Assembly: GCA_031411495.1 (NCBI GenBank)
Contig: JANOBD010000043.1
Location: forward strand, 39,088 to 103,087
Length of the DNA stretch: 64,000 bases
Source of the DNA: JANOBD01 sp031411495
Lineage (GTDB): Bacteria > Planctomycetota > Phycisphaerae > Tepidisphaerales > Tepidisphaeraceae
Reading direction: 5' to 3'
Position numbers and translations under genes: made by a program. Numbering within the stretch: the stretch's first letter is position 1; each line of letters starts with the position of its first letter. The notes under the pieces were generated by a model. The model made no database searches and was not told the origin of the DNA. It saw only the letters and a list, made by a program, of their open reading frames with translations. Of the stretch, positions 49,626-58,853 are shown in pieces.

Positions 49626-51341
49626 ATGCGACGAAGCACTGCCTGGTTCATCTTCGCCTTCTGCACCCTCGTTTTCGCCTTCGGCTTTCTCTGGCCGCTG
49701 CTGATCATCATCGCCAAGGGATTCTTCGTCGGCGGAACACTCAAATCGTTCACGCTCGATTACCTCATCGGTGTCTTTCGTAACCCGATCTACGTCGAGG
49801 GCCTGCTCAACAGCTTCAAGATCGCGGTTGGCACCACCTCGCTGGTCTGCCTCATCGCCGTGCCGCTGGCGTGGCTGGCGAATCGGTATGAGTTTGCCGG
49901 CAAGGGATTCTTCCAGGCGATGTTGCTGGTTCCGATGATCCTGCCACCTTTCGTCGGCGCGATCGGCTTCCAGCAGATGTTCAGCCAGTACGGCACGATC
50001 AACGCGCTCTTTCACTTGGGCCCGATCGACTGGATCGGCAAGGCGCGCTACTTCGGGGTCATCGCGCTGCAGGCGCTTTCGCTCTACCCGATCATGTACC
50101 TTAACGTCGCCGCGGCGCTGGCGAACATCGACCCGGCCATGGAGCAGGCCGCCGAGAACCTCGGCTGCCGCGGCTTTGCCAAGTTCCGCAAGATCACCCT
50201 GCCGCTGATCATGCCCGGACTTTTCGCCGGCGGCACGATCGTCTTCATCTGGAGCTTCACCGAGCTGGGCACGCCGCTGATCATGAACTACCTCCGCTGC
50301 ACGCCGGCGCAGGTGTTCGATGCGCTCAAGGACATCGGCAACTCGCCCTTTCCCTACGCACTGGTCTTCGTGATGTTGGTAACGAGCATCACATTCTACG
50401 TGATCGGCAAGTTCGTCTTCGGGCGCAACGTCTACGCGATGCAGAGCAAGGCCGCGACGGTTGCGAACACCGAGACCGCCGTCGGCGTCCGCGCGTTCCT
50501 CGTGCCGCTGGCGTTCGCAGTCGTCTGCTTCATCGCGCTCTTGCCGCACCTGGGCGTGCTGGTGACGAGCTTCGCGACGCCGGGCAGCTGGTATCGAACG
50601 ATCCTGCCGACGCAGTTTACCACCCAGAACTACGCGGATGCGCTGGGGCACCAGATGACGGTCACGTCGATCGGGAACAGTTTGCTCTACTCATCGATTG
50701 CGGTCCTCTCGAACATGGTGGTGGGGATCGCGATCGCGTTCGTCGTCGTCCGCTCGACGATTCCGCTGCGCTCGGTGCTCGATGCGATGGCGATGCTCCC
50801 GCTCGCCGTGCCCGGCATCGTGATGGCGTTCGGCTACCTCGCGATCAGCACGTACTTCAGCAACTACGAGTGGGTGAAGAGCTCGCCCCACCTGCGCAGC
50901 TGGCTCGATGTGAAGACCGACCCGACACTCTTCCTCGTTATCGCCTACGCCATCCGGCGGATGCCTTACATGGTGCGCAGCGCCGTCGCGGGATTGCAGC
51001 AGACGAGCATCACGCTCGAAGAAGCATCCGCCAACCTCGGGGCCAGCGGCTTCTACACCATGCGGCGGATCACCGTGCCGCTGATCATGGCGAATCTCAT
51101 CGCCGGCGCGCTGCTGGCGTTCGCGTTCAGCATGCTGGAGGTGAGCGATTCGCTCATGCTCGCCCAGCAGCAGAACAAGTTCCCCATCACCAAGGCGATC
51201 TACGAGTTGTTCCAGCTCATCGGCACGGGCAAATACATCGCCAGCGCTCTGGGCGTGTGGGCGATGGTGTTCCTGGCCGCGACGATCCTGAGCGCGAGCC
51301 TCATGCTGGGGAAGAAGATGGGCGCGATCTTCCGGGCGTGA
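49626..51341 (+). CDS. Fused ABC importer permease (two BPD-type membrane domains, iron/putrescine/phosphonate-like)
   Basis: The 571-residue protein has about 12 helices in two similar halves. Each half has an EAA-type cytoplasmic loop ('MEQAAENLGCRGFAKFRKIT' and 'LEEASANLGASGFYTMRRIT'). This internal duplication is typical of FbpB/FutB-type ferric-iron and some 2-aminoethylphosphonate permeases. No solute-binding protein or ATPase gene is adjacent, so partners are encoded elsewhere. The ATG at 49626 is chosen over the upstream extension because the signal-anchor helix starts there. Confidence 0.9.
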   Translation: MRRSTAWFIFAFCTLVFAFGFLWPLLIIIAKGFFVGGTLKSFTLDYLIGVFRNPIYVEGLLNSFKIAVGTTSLVCLIAVPLAWLANRYEFAGKGFFQAMLLVPMILPPFVGAIGFQQMFSQYGTINALFHLGPIDWIGKARYFGVIALQALSLYPIMYLNVAAALANIDPAMEQAAENLGCRGFAKFRKITLPLIMPGLFAGGTIVFIWSFTELGTPLIMNYLRCTPAQVFDALKDIGNSPFPYALVFVMLVTSITFYVIGKFVFGRNVYAMQSKAATVANTETAVGVRAFLVPLAFAVVCFIALLPHLGVLVTSFATPGSWYRTILPTQFTTQNYADALGHQMTVTSIGNSLLYSSIAVLSNMVVGIAIAFVVVRSTIPLRSVLDAMAMLPLAVPGIVMAFGYLAISTYFSNYEWVKSSPHLRSWLDVKTDPTLFLVIAYAIRRMPYMVRSAVAGLQQTSITLEEASANLGASGFYTMRRITVPLIMANLIAGALLAFAFSMLEVSDSLMLAQQQNKFPITKAIYELFQLIGTGKYIASALGVWAMVFLAATILSASLMLGKKMGAIFRA

Positions 51342-51344
51342 CAC

Positions 51345-51599
51345 CTGGCACGAGCGTCCCGCCAGTGATGAAGTCTCTCTGCGTTCGCCGCTCAAAGGCT
51401 CCGCTTGAACCGCGAAGCCGCGAAAGCGCGAAGACGGACGCAAAGGAATGCGAAGACAGATGGGTCGCATCCGCAGGTGGCACGTGCCTCCGGCACGTGA
51501 TTGAAGATTCGTAGTGGCGGCTTCAGCCGCCGCCGTCATCTATGCAGGGTGAGCGTCGTGGCGTAGCGACAAGGAATCGGCGGCTGAAGCCGCCCCTAC
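51345..51599. repeat. Cluster of hairpin repeats between the ABC permease and Nudix genes (types E and F)
   Basis: The segment is built from inverted repeats: GAGCGTCCCGCC (51352-51363, type E word), CACGTGCC-TCC-GGCACGTG (51481-51499, perfect), and the pair GTAGTGGCGGCTTCAGCCGC (51511) against GGCGGCTGAAGCCGCCCCTAC (about 51579-51599). The last unit supplies the stop codon of the Nudix gene. No promoter or gene is visible. Confidence 0.75.
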
Positions 51600-52078
51600 G
51601 GGGTCGATTTGAGAAACGCGTTCGCCTTGCGCAGCACTCCTCGCGCGGTTGAATAGCTCAACCGCTTCTGCGCCTTCTCGAAATCCAGAAACTCAAAGCC
51701 CACGTGCTCGTGGCTGAGCTTGACCTCCGTCGCTTCCGTCTCGGCCAGATAGAAGATGACGCACTTCTTGATCAATCCGTACTTGGACGAGCGGAAATAG
51801 TACTCAATCTTCTCTTCGAAGCCGTCAACGACACGCGGCGGCGGGATGCCGGTCTCTTCGTGCAATTCGCGGATCGCGGCGGCGAGGTCGGTCTCATCCT
51901 TTTCGACGTGGCCCTTGGCGTAATCCCAGTGCCGGCCGTAATCCAGCAGCAGGAACACCCGCCCGCCCGGCGCGCTCGCGTCCGTGCGAAAAAGGATGAA
52001 GCCTGCGGAGCGTTCCTGACGCGGCATCGGCGCGAGTATCACGATTCGACTTCTACTCGCCACTAAAAATCGGCTCAT
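51596..52078 (-). CDS. Nudix hydrolase
   Basis: The protein has 160 residues from ATG 52078, which overlaps the upstream stop as ATGA; ATG 52027 (143 residues) is an alternative. The Nudix box is intact, from 'GHVEKDETD' to 'RELHEETGI'. 'GRHWDYAKGHVE' and the C-terminal 'YFRSSKYGLIKKCVIFYLAE' resemble Ap4A pyrophosphatases. It should cleave nucleoside diphosphate-linked substrates. It is the last of three translationally coupled genes. Its stop codon lies inside a hairpin repeat, so its native C-terminus may have been altered. Confidence 0.9.
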   Translation of the reverse strand: MSRFLVASRSRIVILAPMPRQERSAGFILFRTDASAPGGRVFLLLDYGRHWDYAKGHVEKDETDLAAAIRELHEETGIPPPRVVDGFEEKIEYYFRSSKYGLIKKCVIFYLAETEATEVKLSHEHVGFEFLDFEKAQKRLSYSTARGVLRKANAFLKSTP

Positions 52079-52713
52079 CTCGTGATCGTCGGCCACAATG
52101 CCGCGGTGCAGACGCGATGCCCGAGCCGGTCGGCAATCGGCACGCTCACATCCTGCCTGAAGCCGGCGAGCACTTCCTTGAGCACCAGCACATCTTCGAG
52201 AAGCTGAAGATCCTTCGCGACCAGCTCGGCCGACTCGGTGAAGACGACGAGCAGCAGCGCTGCATGATGGATCAGCGGCTCGGCGTCCATCTTGCGAAGA
52301 TCCTCGACGACGGCGCTGCGCCACTGTTGTCCGTATCCGCCGTGTCTGACATCGGGCGCGCGGAACTGGTACGCCGTCTTCACCTCCAGCCAGAACGCTT
52401 CCTGCGGCAACGTGAAAACCTGCGGATCGAACAGGCTCGGCGGCTTGGAATCGAGCCGCAGCGGCGCGCCGATCGGCGAGAGCACGAGATCGCACCGCTT
52501 TCGATTGGAGAGCTTGCGGCCGAAGGTCGAAGGATAATGCACCTCGCGGGCGACGTCGTAGTGCGCTGCCAATCCCGCGGCGATCAGCTTCTGAATCTGC
52601 AGTTCGTCGAGCGAGTCGAGGCCGTAGACCGCCTGCTCGAGCTTGAGATCGGCTTCCCGCTGCGCGAGTGCTGCGCCGATCTGCCGCGCGAGGATGTCCA
52701 GCTCCAGCTTCAT
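52075..52713 (-). CDS. Unassigned 212-aa protein, possibly PD-(D/E)xK nuclease-like
   Basis: I recognise no named family. 'KRCDLVLSPIG' followed ~35 residues later by 'FWLEVKTAYQF' has the spacing and chemistry of a PD-(D/E)xK active site (Asp, then Glu-x-Lys). A helical N-terminus and a C-terminal strand ('HHAALLLVVF') would fit that fold. Both ends overlap neighbouring genes as ATGA, so it is read with PAP2 and Nudix. The nuclease idea is inferred from the motif only. Confidence 0.72.
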   Translation of the reverse strand: MKLELDILARQIGAALAQREADLKLEQAVYGLDSLDELQIQKLIAAGLAAHYDVAREVHYPSTFGRKLSNRKRCDLVLSPIGAPLRLDSKPPSLFDPQVFTLPQEAFWLEVKTAYQFRAPDVRHGGYGQQWRSAVVEDLRKMDAEPLIHHAALLLVVFTESAELVAKDLQLLEDVLVLKEVLAGFRQDVSVPIADRLGHRVCTAALWPTITR

Positions 52714-53297
52714 TTGGGGAGCACTGAGTCGAGCCAGACGATCCCGTAGTGCCCGACGACCAGGCCAAGCAATGAGCCGCCGATCACGTCGCTGGGGAAG
52801 TGAGCATCCATCACGTAACGCAGGCCCGCGGTGATGAACGCGAGGATCCAGAACACCAGCGCCGCCTGCGGCCAGAAGTAGATGAGCGTCACCGTGAGCG
52901 CGAACGCGCAGGCGCTGTGGCTGGAAGGGAAGCTCTCGCGCTTGTTGTCGTGCTTGAGCGAGAAGCCGGTGAATCGGCCGGCATTTTCGCGGTTGGGGCG
53001 CATCCGGCCCAGCGAGAGCTTAAGCACCCGGCAGGCGAGCGAGGTCATCAGCACCGGCAGCACCACCATGCCGAACGCGCGCCACTGCAGTCGCCATTGA
53101 TCGTGCCCCATGGCGATAGCGACGAGCCACGCGGCGATCGGCGTCGCGACCGACTGGCCGTACTGCGACAAAAACTCGCTCTCGCGCTTGATGTCGCCCT
53201 TGAAGCTCAAGCGCAGCGTCGTCCGGACGCCCCGCATCTCCAGGAGAAGGAACAGCGCGCAAAGCGAGGCGAGGATGATGACGATCGTCCAGCTCAT
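52710..53297 (-). CDS. PAP2-family membrane phosphatase
   Basis: The protein has 195 residues from ATG 53297. The three PAP2 motifs are present: 'KLSLGRMRP' (KxxxxxxRP), 'SFPSSHS' (PSGH-like) and 'RYVMDAHFPSDV' (SRxxxxxHxxxD-like, Arg/His/Asp). There are about five membrane helices. It should dephosphorylate a lipid or polyprenyl phosphate at the membrane. It is the first of three genes whose starts and stops overlap as ATGA, with the nuclease-like and Nudix genes. It is divergent from the next membrane-protein gene by 81 bases. Confidence 0.92.
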   Translation of the reverse strand: MSWTIVIILASLCALFLLLEMRGVRTTLRLSFKGDIKRESEFLSQYGQSVATPIAAWLVAIAMGHDQWRLQWRAFGMVVLPVLMTSLACRVLKLSLGRMRPNRENAGRFTGFSLKHDNKRESFPSSHSACAFALTVTLIYFWPQAALVFWILAFITAGLRYVMDAHFPSDVIGGSLLGLVVGHYGIVWLDSVLPK

Positions 53298-53378
53298 GGG
53301 CCGCGAAGCATCGGCGAGGTGAACTCGGATTGCAACAGATTGGCCAAGCGACGCCACCGCCGATTACGATCGCGACCG

Positions 53379-54104
53379 ATGTATCGCACGCTTCAATCCG
53401 ACAAGATCGTGGACACGACCTTCACGCTCGCCCAACGCGTGAGCGAGCGGTTCCCGCATTCGGGGCTTTCGAAAGTGGCGGCCGAGCTCGCCGAGGCGTC
53501 GAAGGATATCGCTCGCGTCGCCGCCGATCTGAAGAGTCCGCTGCTGGCGCTGCGCGTCTTCTCCATCGCGGTGACCGCGGTGTTCGTCGTGCTGATCGTC
53601 ATGGCCGTCATCTCGCTCAAGCCGAGCACCCAGATTTCGAACATGAGCGACCTGGCGCAGGGCGTCGAATCGCTCATCAACGACATCTTCTTCGCCGGCG
53701 TGGCGATCTGGTTCTTCTTCACGATCGAGTCGCGGATCAAGCGCAAGCACGCGCTCGACAAGATCGCCGAGCTGCGGTCGTTCGCGCACGTGATCGACAT
53801 GCACCAGTTCACGAAGGACCCGGATCGCCTCAACCGCAGCTACCAGGCGACGCCGAGCTCGCCCCGGGTCGAGCTCACGCCGGCCCTGCTCACCCGGTAC
53901 CTGGATTACTGTTCGGAGATGCTGGCTATCCTCGGCAAGCTCGGCGCGCTGCTCGTTCAGGACTTCGACGACGCCCAGACGCTGAACGCCGTCAACGACA
54001 TCGAGGAGCTCACCAGTGGCCTGCAGCGGAAGATCTGGCAGAAGATCATGATCATCGACCGGGTGTTCGATACGAACCGCGCATCCGCGAACGCGGGTGC
54101 GTGA
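53379..54104 (+). CDS. Membrane protein of unknown function with a coiled-coil-like soluble domain
   Basis: The 241-residue protein has two hydrophobic helices ('VFSIAVTAVFVVLIVMAVIS' and 'IFFAGVAIWFFFTI') in its first half. A helical cytosolic part follows ('DKIAELRSFAHVIDMHQFTK'). The N-terminus has amphipathic helices ('AAELAEASKDIARVAADL'). I recognise no family. The stop TGA at 54102-54104 touches the stop of the convergent GH2 gene with no bases between. Confidence 0.78.
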   Translation: MYRTLQSDKIVDTTFTLAQRVSERFPHSGLSKVAAELAEASKDIARVAADLKSPLLALRVFSIAVTAVFVVLIVMAVISLKPSTQISNMSDLAQGVESLINDIFFAGVAIWFFFTIESRIKRKHALDKIAELRSFAHVIDMHQFTKDPDRLNRSYQATPSSPRVELTPALLTRYLDYCSEMLAILGKLGALLVQDFDDAQTLNAVNDIEELTSGLQRKIWQKIMIIDRVFDTNRASANAGA

Positions 54105-56387
54105 TCAAAGGATCGACGACTCGCTTCCGAACAGTTCTTCGCCGATCGTATTGGTGGCGCGATGCTTCTCTTCGACAACCGGCAGCATTAGGCTCGCGGC
54201 CTGTAGCCGCGCCGCCACCGACCAGGTCGCCGAATCGCTGCGGCTGGTGCCCGAGGTGGTGCGGACGACGACATTGTTGATGCCTGTGTCGAGCGTGATG
54301 TTCCACTCCAGCACGCCGTCGGCATCGTTGCGCGTGCCCTGGCTGACGCCGTTGATGAGCAGTTCGATGCTCTGGCCGAGGTTGCTGTACGCCTTCACCG
54401 TCGTCGAGGCACTGGAACGATTGGTGTAGCGTTTCGAGGTGAGATAGAGCACCGGATCGCTCGACCACTGGCTCTTGTAAAAATAGTACGAATCCTTGGC
54501 GACATTGCGGCCGTAGTCGAGCAGGCCCTTGTCGTTGATGCCCGGCTGGCTGCCTTCGAGGCGGTCGTCATTGGCCGAGTCCGCGAATTGCCAGATGAAC
54601 GTCGCCCAGACGGGCTTGGAAGAGGAGTCGATGGCGGCCCAGGTCTTCTCGTGGACGTAAGCCTGATACTCCTCGGGATGACTGGAGGTTCCGTTCGGAT
54701 CACTCGCCGGCGCGCCCGATGCCGGATCGCTCACATGCTGAGTGGTGTTCGCTCCCGCGCCGAACTCGCCCATACCGAGCGGCTTGTTCGGCTCGGCGCT
54801 GGCCATGCCGCCGAGCCACTGGCTGAACTGCGCCAGCCGCTGGTCGGCCGTCATGCTGAAGTTCGTCGCGTACGTGCCTCCGTAGCTGTACCAGCCGTAG
54901 TACTTGTTGAACGTGACGTAGTCCGGGATGTAGTTGGCGGCGGCGGGATAGTCCCACTCGGCCGCGCCGATGGTGAAGCGAGTCGCGTCTTCCGCCTTCG
55001 CGACGGAGTTGAGCTGCGTCAGCATGGCGTTGACGGTCGAGTTGTTGTTCGGCACCTCGTTGAAGATGCCCCAGTAAGCGATCGACGGGTGGTTGTAGTT
55101 CTGCCGGATCAATTCGCGCATCTGATCGAGGGCGTTGTTGACGAAGGTCGAGCTCTCCGCGTGCGTGTTGCCGCGCCAGATGGGGATTTCCGTCCAGACG
55201 ATCAATCCCTTTTTGTCGGCGTAATCGTAGTAGTGCTGATCGACCTGCCAGTGGGCAAAGCGCACCGCGTTGCCGCCCATGCCCAGGAGGAGATCCAGGT
55301 CGCGCTCCATGTCCGCATCGGACAGCGCACTGCCCTTGCCGGCCTTGTCGTCGTGGAGATTCACGCCCTTGAGGTCGTAGTACGAGCCATTGAGTTTGAG
55401 GCCGCGCGAATCCATCGTGATCGAACGGATGCCGACATTCGTAGCGACCGTGTCGTACACGAGCGTGTCGGCGATGACCTGCGAATACAGGGTGTAGAGG
55501 TACGGGTTTGCGACGCCGTTCCACAGGTGCGGCGAGTTGAGCGTCATCGAGTTCCTGATGCGCTTGCTTTTCTTGGCGGCGAGGATGTAGTTGGTGCTGG
55601 CCTGCTTGACGATATTGCCGTTGGCATCGACGAGGCTGTTGCGCACCGTGAAGGATCGCTTGATGTTGAAGTCATTCCGGACGTTGACTTCGGTGTTGAC
55701 GGTCGCGCTGCCGGAGGAGACGCTGGTGGTGGTCACCTTGACGCCGGTCGAGCCCATGTCGCGCGGGTTGATCTGGACGCGCTGAGTGGAAAAGACGGTG
55801 ACGCCGCGGGTAAGCCCGCCCCAGTTGGTCCAGTCGCCGTTGTAGCCGGGGATGTTTTCGTCCCTGGTGTTGTCGACGCGGATAGCGACGACGTTGGTCC
55901 GGTTCGAACTGACCAGTCCGGTAATTTCGGCGACCCATTTCGACGCCGCATTCTGATGCGTGCTGACGAACGTGCCGTTGACGTACAGGTCGCCCTTGAT
56001 GGACGCAGCGCCGATGTCGATGAAGATTCGGCGGACATCCCAGCTCTTGCTGAAGCGGAGCGTCTTGCGATACCACGCCGCGCCCCGATCGTAGTTGCCA
56101 CCGGTTACGCCGTTGGCGGTGCCGTCGCCATTGGCGCCGTCGGTCGCGTTCCAGGTCTGCGGAAGGTCGACCAGTTGCCAGCTCGAATCGTTGAACGAGG
56201 TGTTCTGCGCATTCGAGACGTCGCTGCGGATGAATCGCCATGCCGGCGAGAAGTCGATGCTGGCGCGATCGGCAATGTTCAGCTCGGCCGGGCCGGTGAA
56301 GAGCCTTCGGCATTCGAGCGGTTGAATCTGAGATTGGGTGACGGCGTTCTTCGACAAGGTGTTGCTATAATTCATGGTACGAGGCAT
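54105..56387 (-). CDS. Glycoside hydrolase family 2 (beta-galactosidase-like), exported
   Basis: The 760-residue protein starts at ATG 56387; 'MNYS' at 56375 is an alternative. The N-terminus has 'IQPLECRRLFTG', the planctomycete export-type element seen also in the protease at 32.9 kb. GH2 domains follow: jelly roll with 'WQLVDLPQTWN' and 'AAWYRKTLRF', immunoglobulin-like sandwich, and a TIM barrel with 'GVNLHDDKAGKGSALSDADM', acid/base Glu in 'YWGIFNEVPN' and nucleophile Glu in 'GEFGAGAN'. The C-terminal beta-sandwich ends the protein. It should release galactose, glucuronic acid or mannose from glycans outside the cytoplasm. Confidence 0.92.
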   Translation of the reverse strand: MPRTMNYSNTLSKNAVTQSQIQPLECRRLFTGPAELNIADRASIDFSPAWRFIRSDVSNAQNTSFNDSSWQLVDLPQTWNATDGANGDGTANGVTGGNYDRGAAWYRKTLRFSKSWDVRRIFIDIGAASIKGDLYVNGTFVSTHQNAASKWVAEITGLVSSNRTNVVAIRVDNTRDENIPGYNGDWTNWGGLTRGVTVFSTQRVQINPRDMGSTGVKVTTTSVSSGSATVNTEVNVRNDFNIKRSFTVRNSLVDANGNIVKQASTNYILAAKKSKRIRNSMTLNSPHLWNGVANPYLYTLYSQVIADTLVYDTVATNVGIRSITMDSRGLKLNGSYYDLKGVNLHDDKAGKGSALSDADMERDLDLLLGMGGNAVRFAHWQVDQHYYDYADKKGLIVWTEIPIWRGNTHAESSTFVNNALDQMRELIRQNYNHPSIAYWGIFNEVPNNNSTVNAMLTQLNSVAKAEDATRFTIGAAEWDYPAAANYIPDYVTFNKYYGWYSYGGTYATNFSMTADQRLAQFSQWLGGMASAEPNKPLGMGEFGAGANTTQHVSDPASGAPASDPNGTSSHPEEYQAYVHEKTWAAIDSSSKPVWATFIWQFADSANDDRLEGSQPGINDKGLLDYGRNVAKDSYYFYKSQWSSDPVLYLTSKRYTNRSSASTTVKAYSNLGQSIELLINGVSQGTRNDADGVLEWNITLDTGINNVVVRTTSGTSRSDSATWSVAARLQAASLMLPVVEEKHRATNTIGEELFGSESSIL

Positions 56388-56629
56388 CTCTAGAAATAGA
56401 TGTCGCGAAGGGTACGCGATTACACACAAAGCGGTTCAATTCCGATTGAATCTCGCCAAAACGCGCCGCAGCAGCATTCGTACGGATTCCGTTTTACGCA
56501 GATTCGTTACCCACTCACCCGGAAACACACGATGAGAACGGCCAGGCACTATATTCACCATGTGATCGTGAGGCGAGCGCCGTTTCCGTCCGAATATCCG
56601 ATGCCGCTTTCCCGGACCCTGGCGACGTG

Positions 56630-57997
56630 TCATTCCTCGCGTGAAGGATCTTCCAGCTCGGGAAGGACGCAGGTGATTGAAGTGCCCGCGCCGAGTTTGC
56701 TCTGAAGGTGAACCTGCCCCGCCATCGCGCTGACCGCGTGCTTGACGATCGCAAGGCCCAATCCGGTGCCGCGGCCGGCAGCGCCGCTGCGCGCGCTGTC
56801 CACCTGATAAAAACGTTCGAAAACCCGCTCGCGATGTTCATCCGGGATTCCACATCCGGTGTCGACGACGCTGATCATGATGTCATTCTTCCCGTCCGAC
56901 TCGCGCCGCTTGAAGCTCACCGACACGCGCCCGCCGGCGGGCGTGAACTTGATCGCGTACTCAACGAGGTTCTTCAGGATCAGGTCGAGCAGCCGACGAT
57001 CCGAAACAAACTCGATGCCATCCGACGGCTCGGGCAGATGAAGTTCGACGCCCTTCTCTCGCGCGATTGGCATCCAGATCGAGCGCAGCACCGCAATCAG
57101 GTCCACCGAGCGGACACTGGCGATGTGCGGCTTCAGATCGGCATTCTCCACCCGCGACAGGTCCAGCAGATCGCGCAGCATCTCCTCGAGCCGACGAAGA
57201 TGCCCGTCGATGATCGTGATGCAGCGATCGGTGAGCGCCGCATCTTCGCCCCGAACCTCGCGCAGTGTTTCGAAAGCGACCTTGATCGCGCTGATCGGCG
57301 TGCGCAGTTCGTGCGAGGCGTTGGCGACGAAATCGGTCTTCATCTGGATCGTGGCCGCCAGCGTCGACACGTCGCGCAGCACGACGATCAGCCCGCCGGT
57401 GGCGGTCGGCTCGGCGTGCGCCTGGAAGCTCAGGCGCTGCCCGCGGCGAAACAGCCGGATCTCGCGATCGACAGCGGGCGGCATCTGGCCGAGTTCGCGC
57501 CGGCGACGGCAGGTTTCGAAAATGTCGACGATCGACGGGTCGTTCACCGCGGTCAGGAAGGGATTGCCGATCACCCGCTGCGGGGGCAGCTGGAGCAGGC
57601 GCTCGGCAGGCGCGTTGATCAGCAGGATCCGATCGTCCTCGTCCGCGAGCAACACCGGATCGGGCAGCGCATCGACGAGCGATTTCAGATTCGCCGTCTG
57701 CTCCTGCAGCGCTTCGAAGCGCGACTGCGCCTCGGACGCGAGCAGGTTCATCCGGTTGCCGAGCAGGCGAACTTCCGATGCGCCGTCGACGTTCGCCCGG
57801 GCATCCCACTTGCCGGCCGCCATGTCGTTGGCGGTGCGGGCGAGCATCTGCACCGGTTCGACCCACCGACGCCGCACCACCCACATCATCACCAGCGCCG
57901 CGCCCGTCGCCAGGCCAAAGAGCAGCGCGAGGCTGATCCACAGGAGCGGAGCGTCAGGGCTGGAAGAGCGAAGCGTCTGGCTGAGCAACACGGTCAT
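56630..57997 (-). CDS. PhoR-like sensor histidine kinase with a degenerate N-box
   Basis: The 455-residue protein has a single N-terminal membrane helix ('LLWISLALLFGLATGAALVM'), a HAMP-like segment and a PAS domain ('LVDALPDPVLLADEDDRILL'). The HisKA domain has 'DFVANASHELRTPISAIKVA' (phosphoacceptor His in SHELR). A HATPase domain follows with G boxes 'VVDTGCGIPDEHRERVFERF' and 'GRGTGLGLAIVKH'. The N-box reads 'KNLVEYAIKF', where the Mg2+-binding Asn of 'NAxKY' is Tyr, so kinase activity may be reduced. It lies 64 bases downstream of the response-regulator gene, in one operon. Confidence 0.93.
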   Translation of the reverse strand: MTVLLSQTLRSSSPDAPLLWISLALLFGLATGAALVMMWVVRRRWVEPVQMLARTANDMAAGKWDARANVDGASEVRLLGNRMNLLASEAQSRFEALQEQTANLKSLVDALPDPVLLADEDDRILLINAPAERLLQLPPQRVIGNPFLTAVNDPSIVDIFETCRRRRELGQMPPAVDREIRLFRRGQRLSFQAHAEPTATGGLIVVLRDVSTLAATIQMKTDFVANASHELRTPISAIKVAFETLREVRGEDAALTDRCITIIDGHLRRLEEMLRDLLDLSRVENADLKPHIASVRSVDLIAVLRSIWMPIAREKGVELHLPEPSDGIEFVSDRRLLDLILKNLVEYAIKFTPAGGRVSVSFKRRESDGKNDIMISVVDTGCGIPDEHRERVFERFYQVDSARSGAAGRGTGLGLAIVKHAVSAMAGQVHLQSKLGAGTSITCVLPELEDPSREE

Positions 57998-58061
57998 TCA
58001 AGCCGTGGATCATAGGGACGGCACGCCCGCTGGGAAGATCATGCCGCGGACGGCACGTTCT

Positions 58062-58853
58062 TCATTCCCCGGCTTCGTTTTCGTCCAGGAGTCGATACCC
58101 GACGCCGCGAACCGTATGCACCAGCGCCGCCGCGTCGCCGAGCTTGCGGCGGATGCTCGTGACGTGGACGTCGATGGCGCGATCCGTCACGAAGACGTCC
58201 GACCCCATTGCCTTGTCCATCAACTGGTCGCGCGACAGCACGCGCCCCCGCGCCTGCACCAGCGCGCTCAGCAGCTTGAACTCGGTGAGCGTCAGCTTCA
58301 CACCCTGCCCGTTCACGGTCGCCTCGTGCCGGCTGAGGTCCATCTCCAGCGGGCCAGCTTTCAGCGTTGCGGCGGCCTCGGGGGCGATGTTCTGGTCGAT
58401 CCGTCGCGAAAGCGATTCCAGCCGCGCTGCGAGGATCTTCATGCTGAAGGGTTTGGTCACGTAGTCATCGGCCCCAAGCTTCAGGCCAACGACGACGTCC
58501 GTCTCCTCGCTTCGCGCGGTGAGCATGATGATCGGGATGTGCGCCGTCTTCACATCGGCTTTGAGCTGGCGCGTCACCTCGGTGCCGTCGATTCCCGGAA
58601 GCATGATGTCGAGCACGATCATGTCCGGCATTTGCAAGCGCGCCTTGTCGACCGCATCGTTGCCGTTGAACGCCGAGATCACTTCGAAGCCGCTTCGCTG
58701 CAGGTTGAACGTGATCAGTTCGTTGAGATCGCGTTCGTCCTCGACGACGAGGACGCGCTTCTGCCGGCGTGAGGGGCTTCGCGTGTCGTTGGACTTGGTC
58801 ATCGGTGAGCCGGGCTTGTACATCGGTGCGTCTCGCCGTTCGAGCGTTTTCAT
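58062..58853 (-). CDS. PhoB/OmpR-family response regulator
   Basis: The protein has 263 residues from ATG 58853, preceded by AAAGGG; 58802 and 58913 are other starts. The receiver has 'VLVVEDERDL' (acidic pair), the phosphoacceptor in 'MIVLDIMLPGIDG' and Lys in 'DYVTKPFS'. The OmpR/PhoB winged helix follows ('LTLTEFKLLSALVQARGRVL', 'TDRAIDVHVTSIRRKLGD'). It should control phosphate or envelope genes together with the histidine kinase encoded downstream. Confidence 0.94.
   Translation of the reverse strand: MKTLERRDAPMYKPGSPMTKSNDTRSPSRRQKRVLVVEDERDLNELITFNLQRSGFEVISAFNGNDAVDKARLQMPDMIVLDIMLPGIDGTEVTRQLKADVKTAHIPIIMLTARSEETDVVVGLKLGADDYVTKPFSMKILAARLESLSRRIDQNIAPEAAATLKAGPLEMDLSRHEATVNGQGVKLTLTEFKLLSALVQARGRVLSRDQLMDKAMGSDVFVTDRAIDVHVTSIRRKLGDAAALVHTVRGVGYRLLDENEAGE

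Noticed and set aside
54588..56393. Plus-strand frame of about 600 codons over the GH2 gene
   Set aside because: It is the antisense shadow of GH2, Val/Arg-rich and without motifs.
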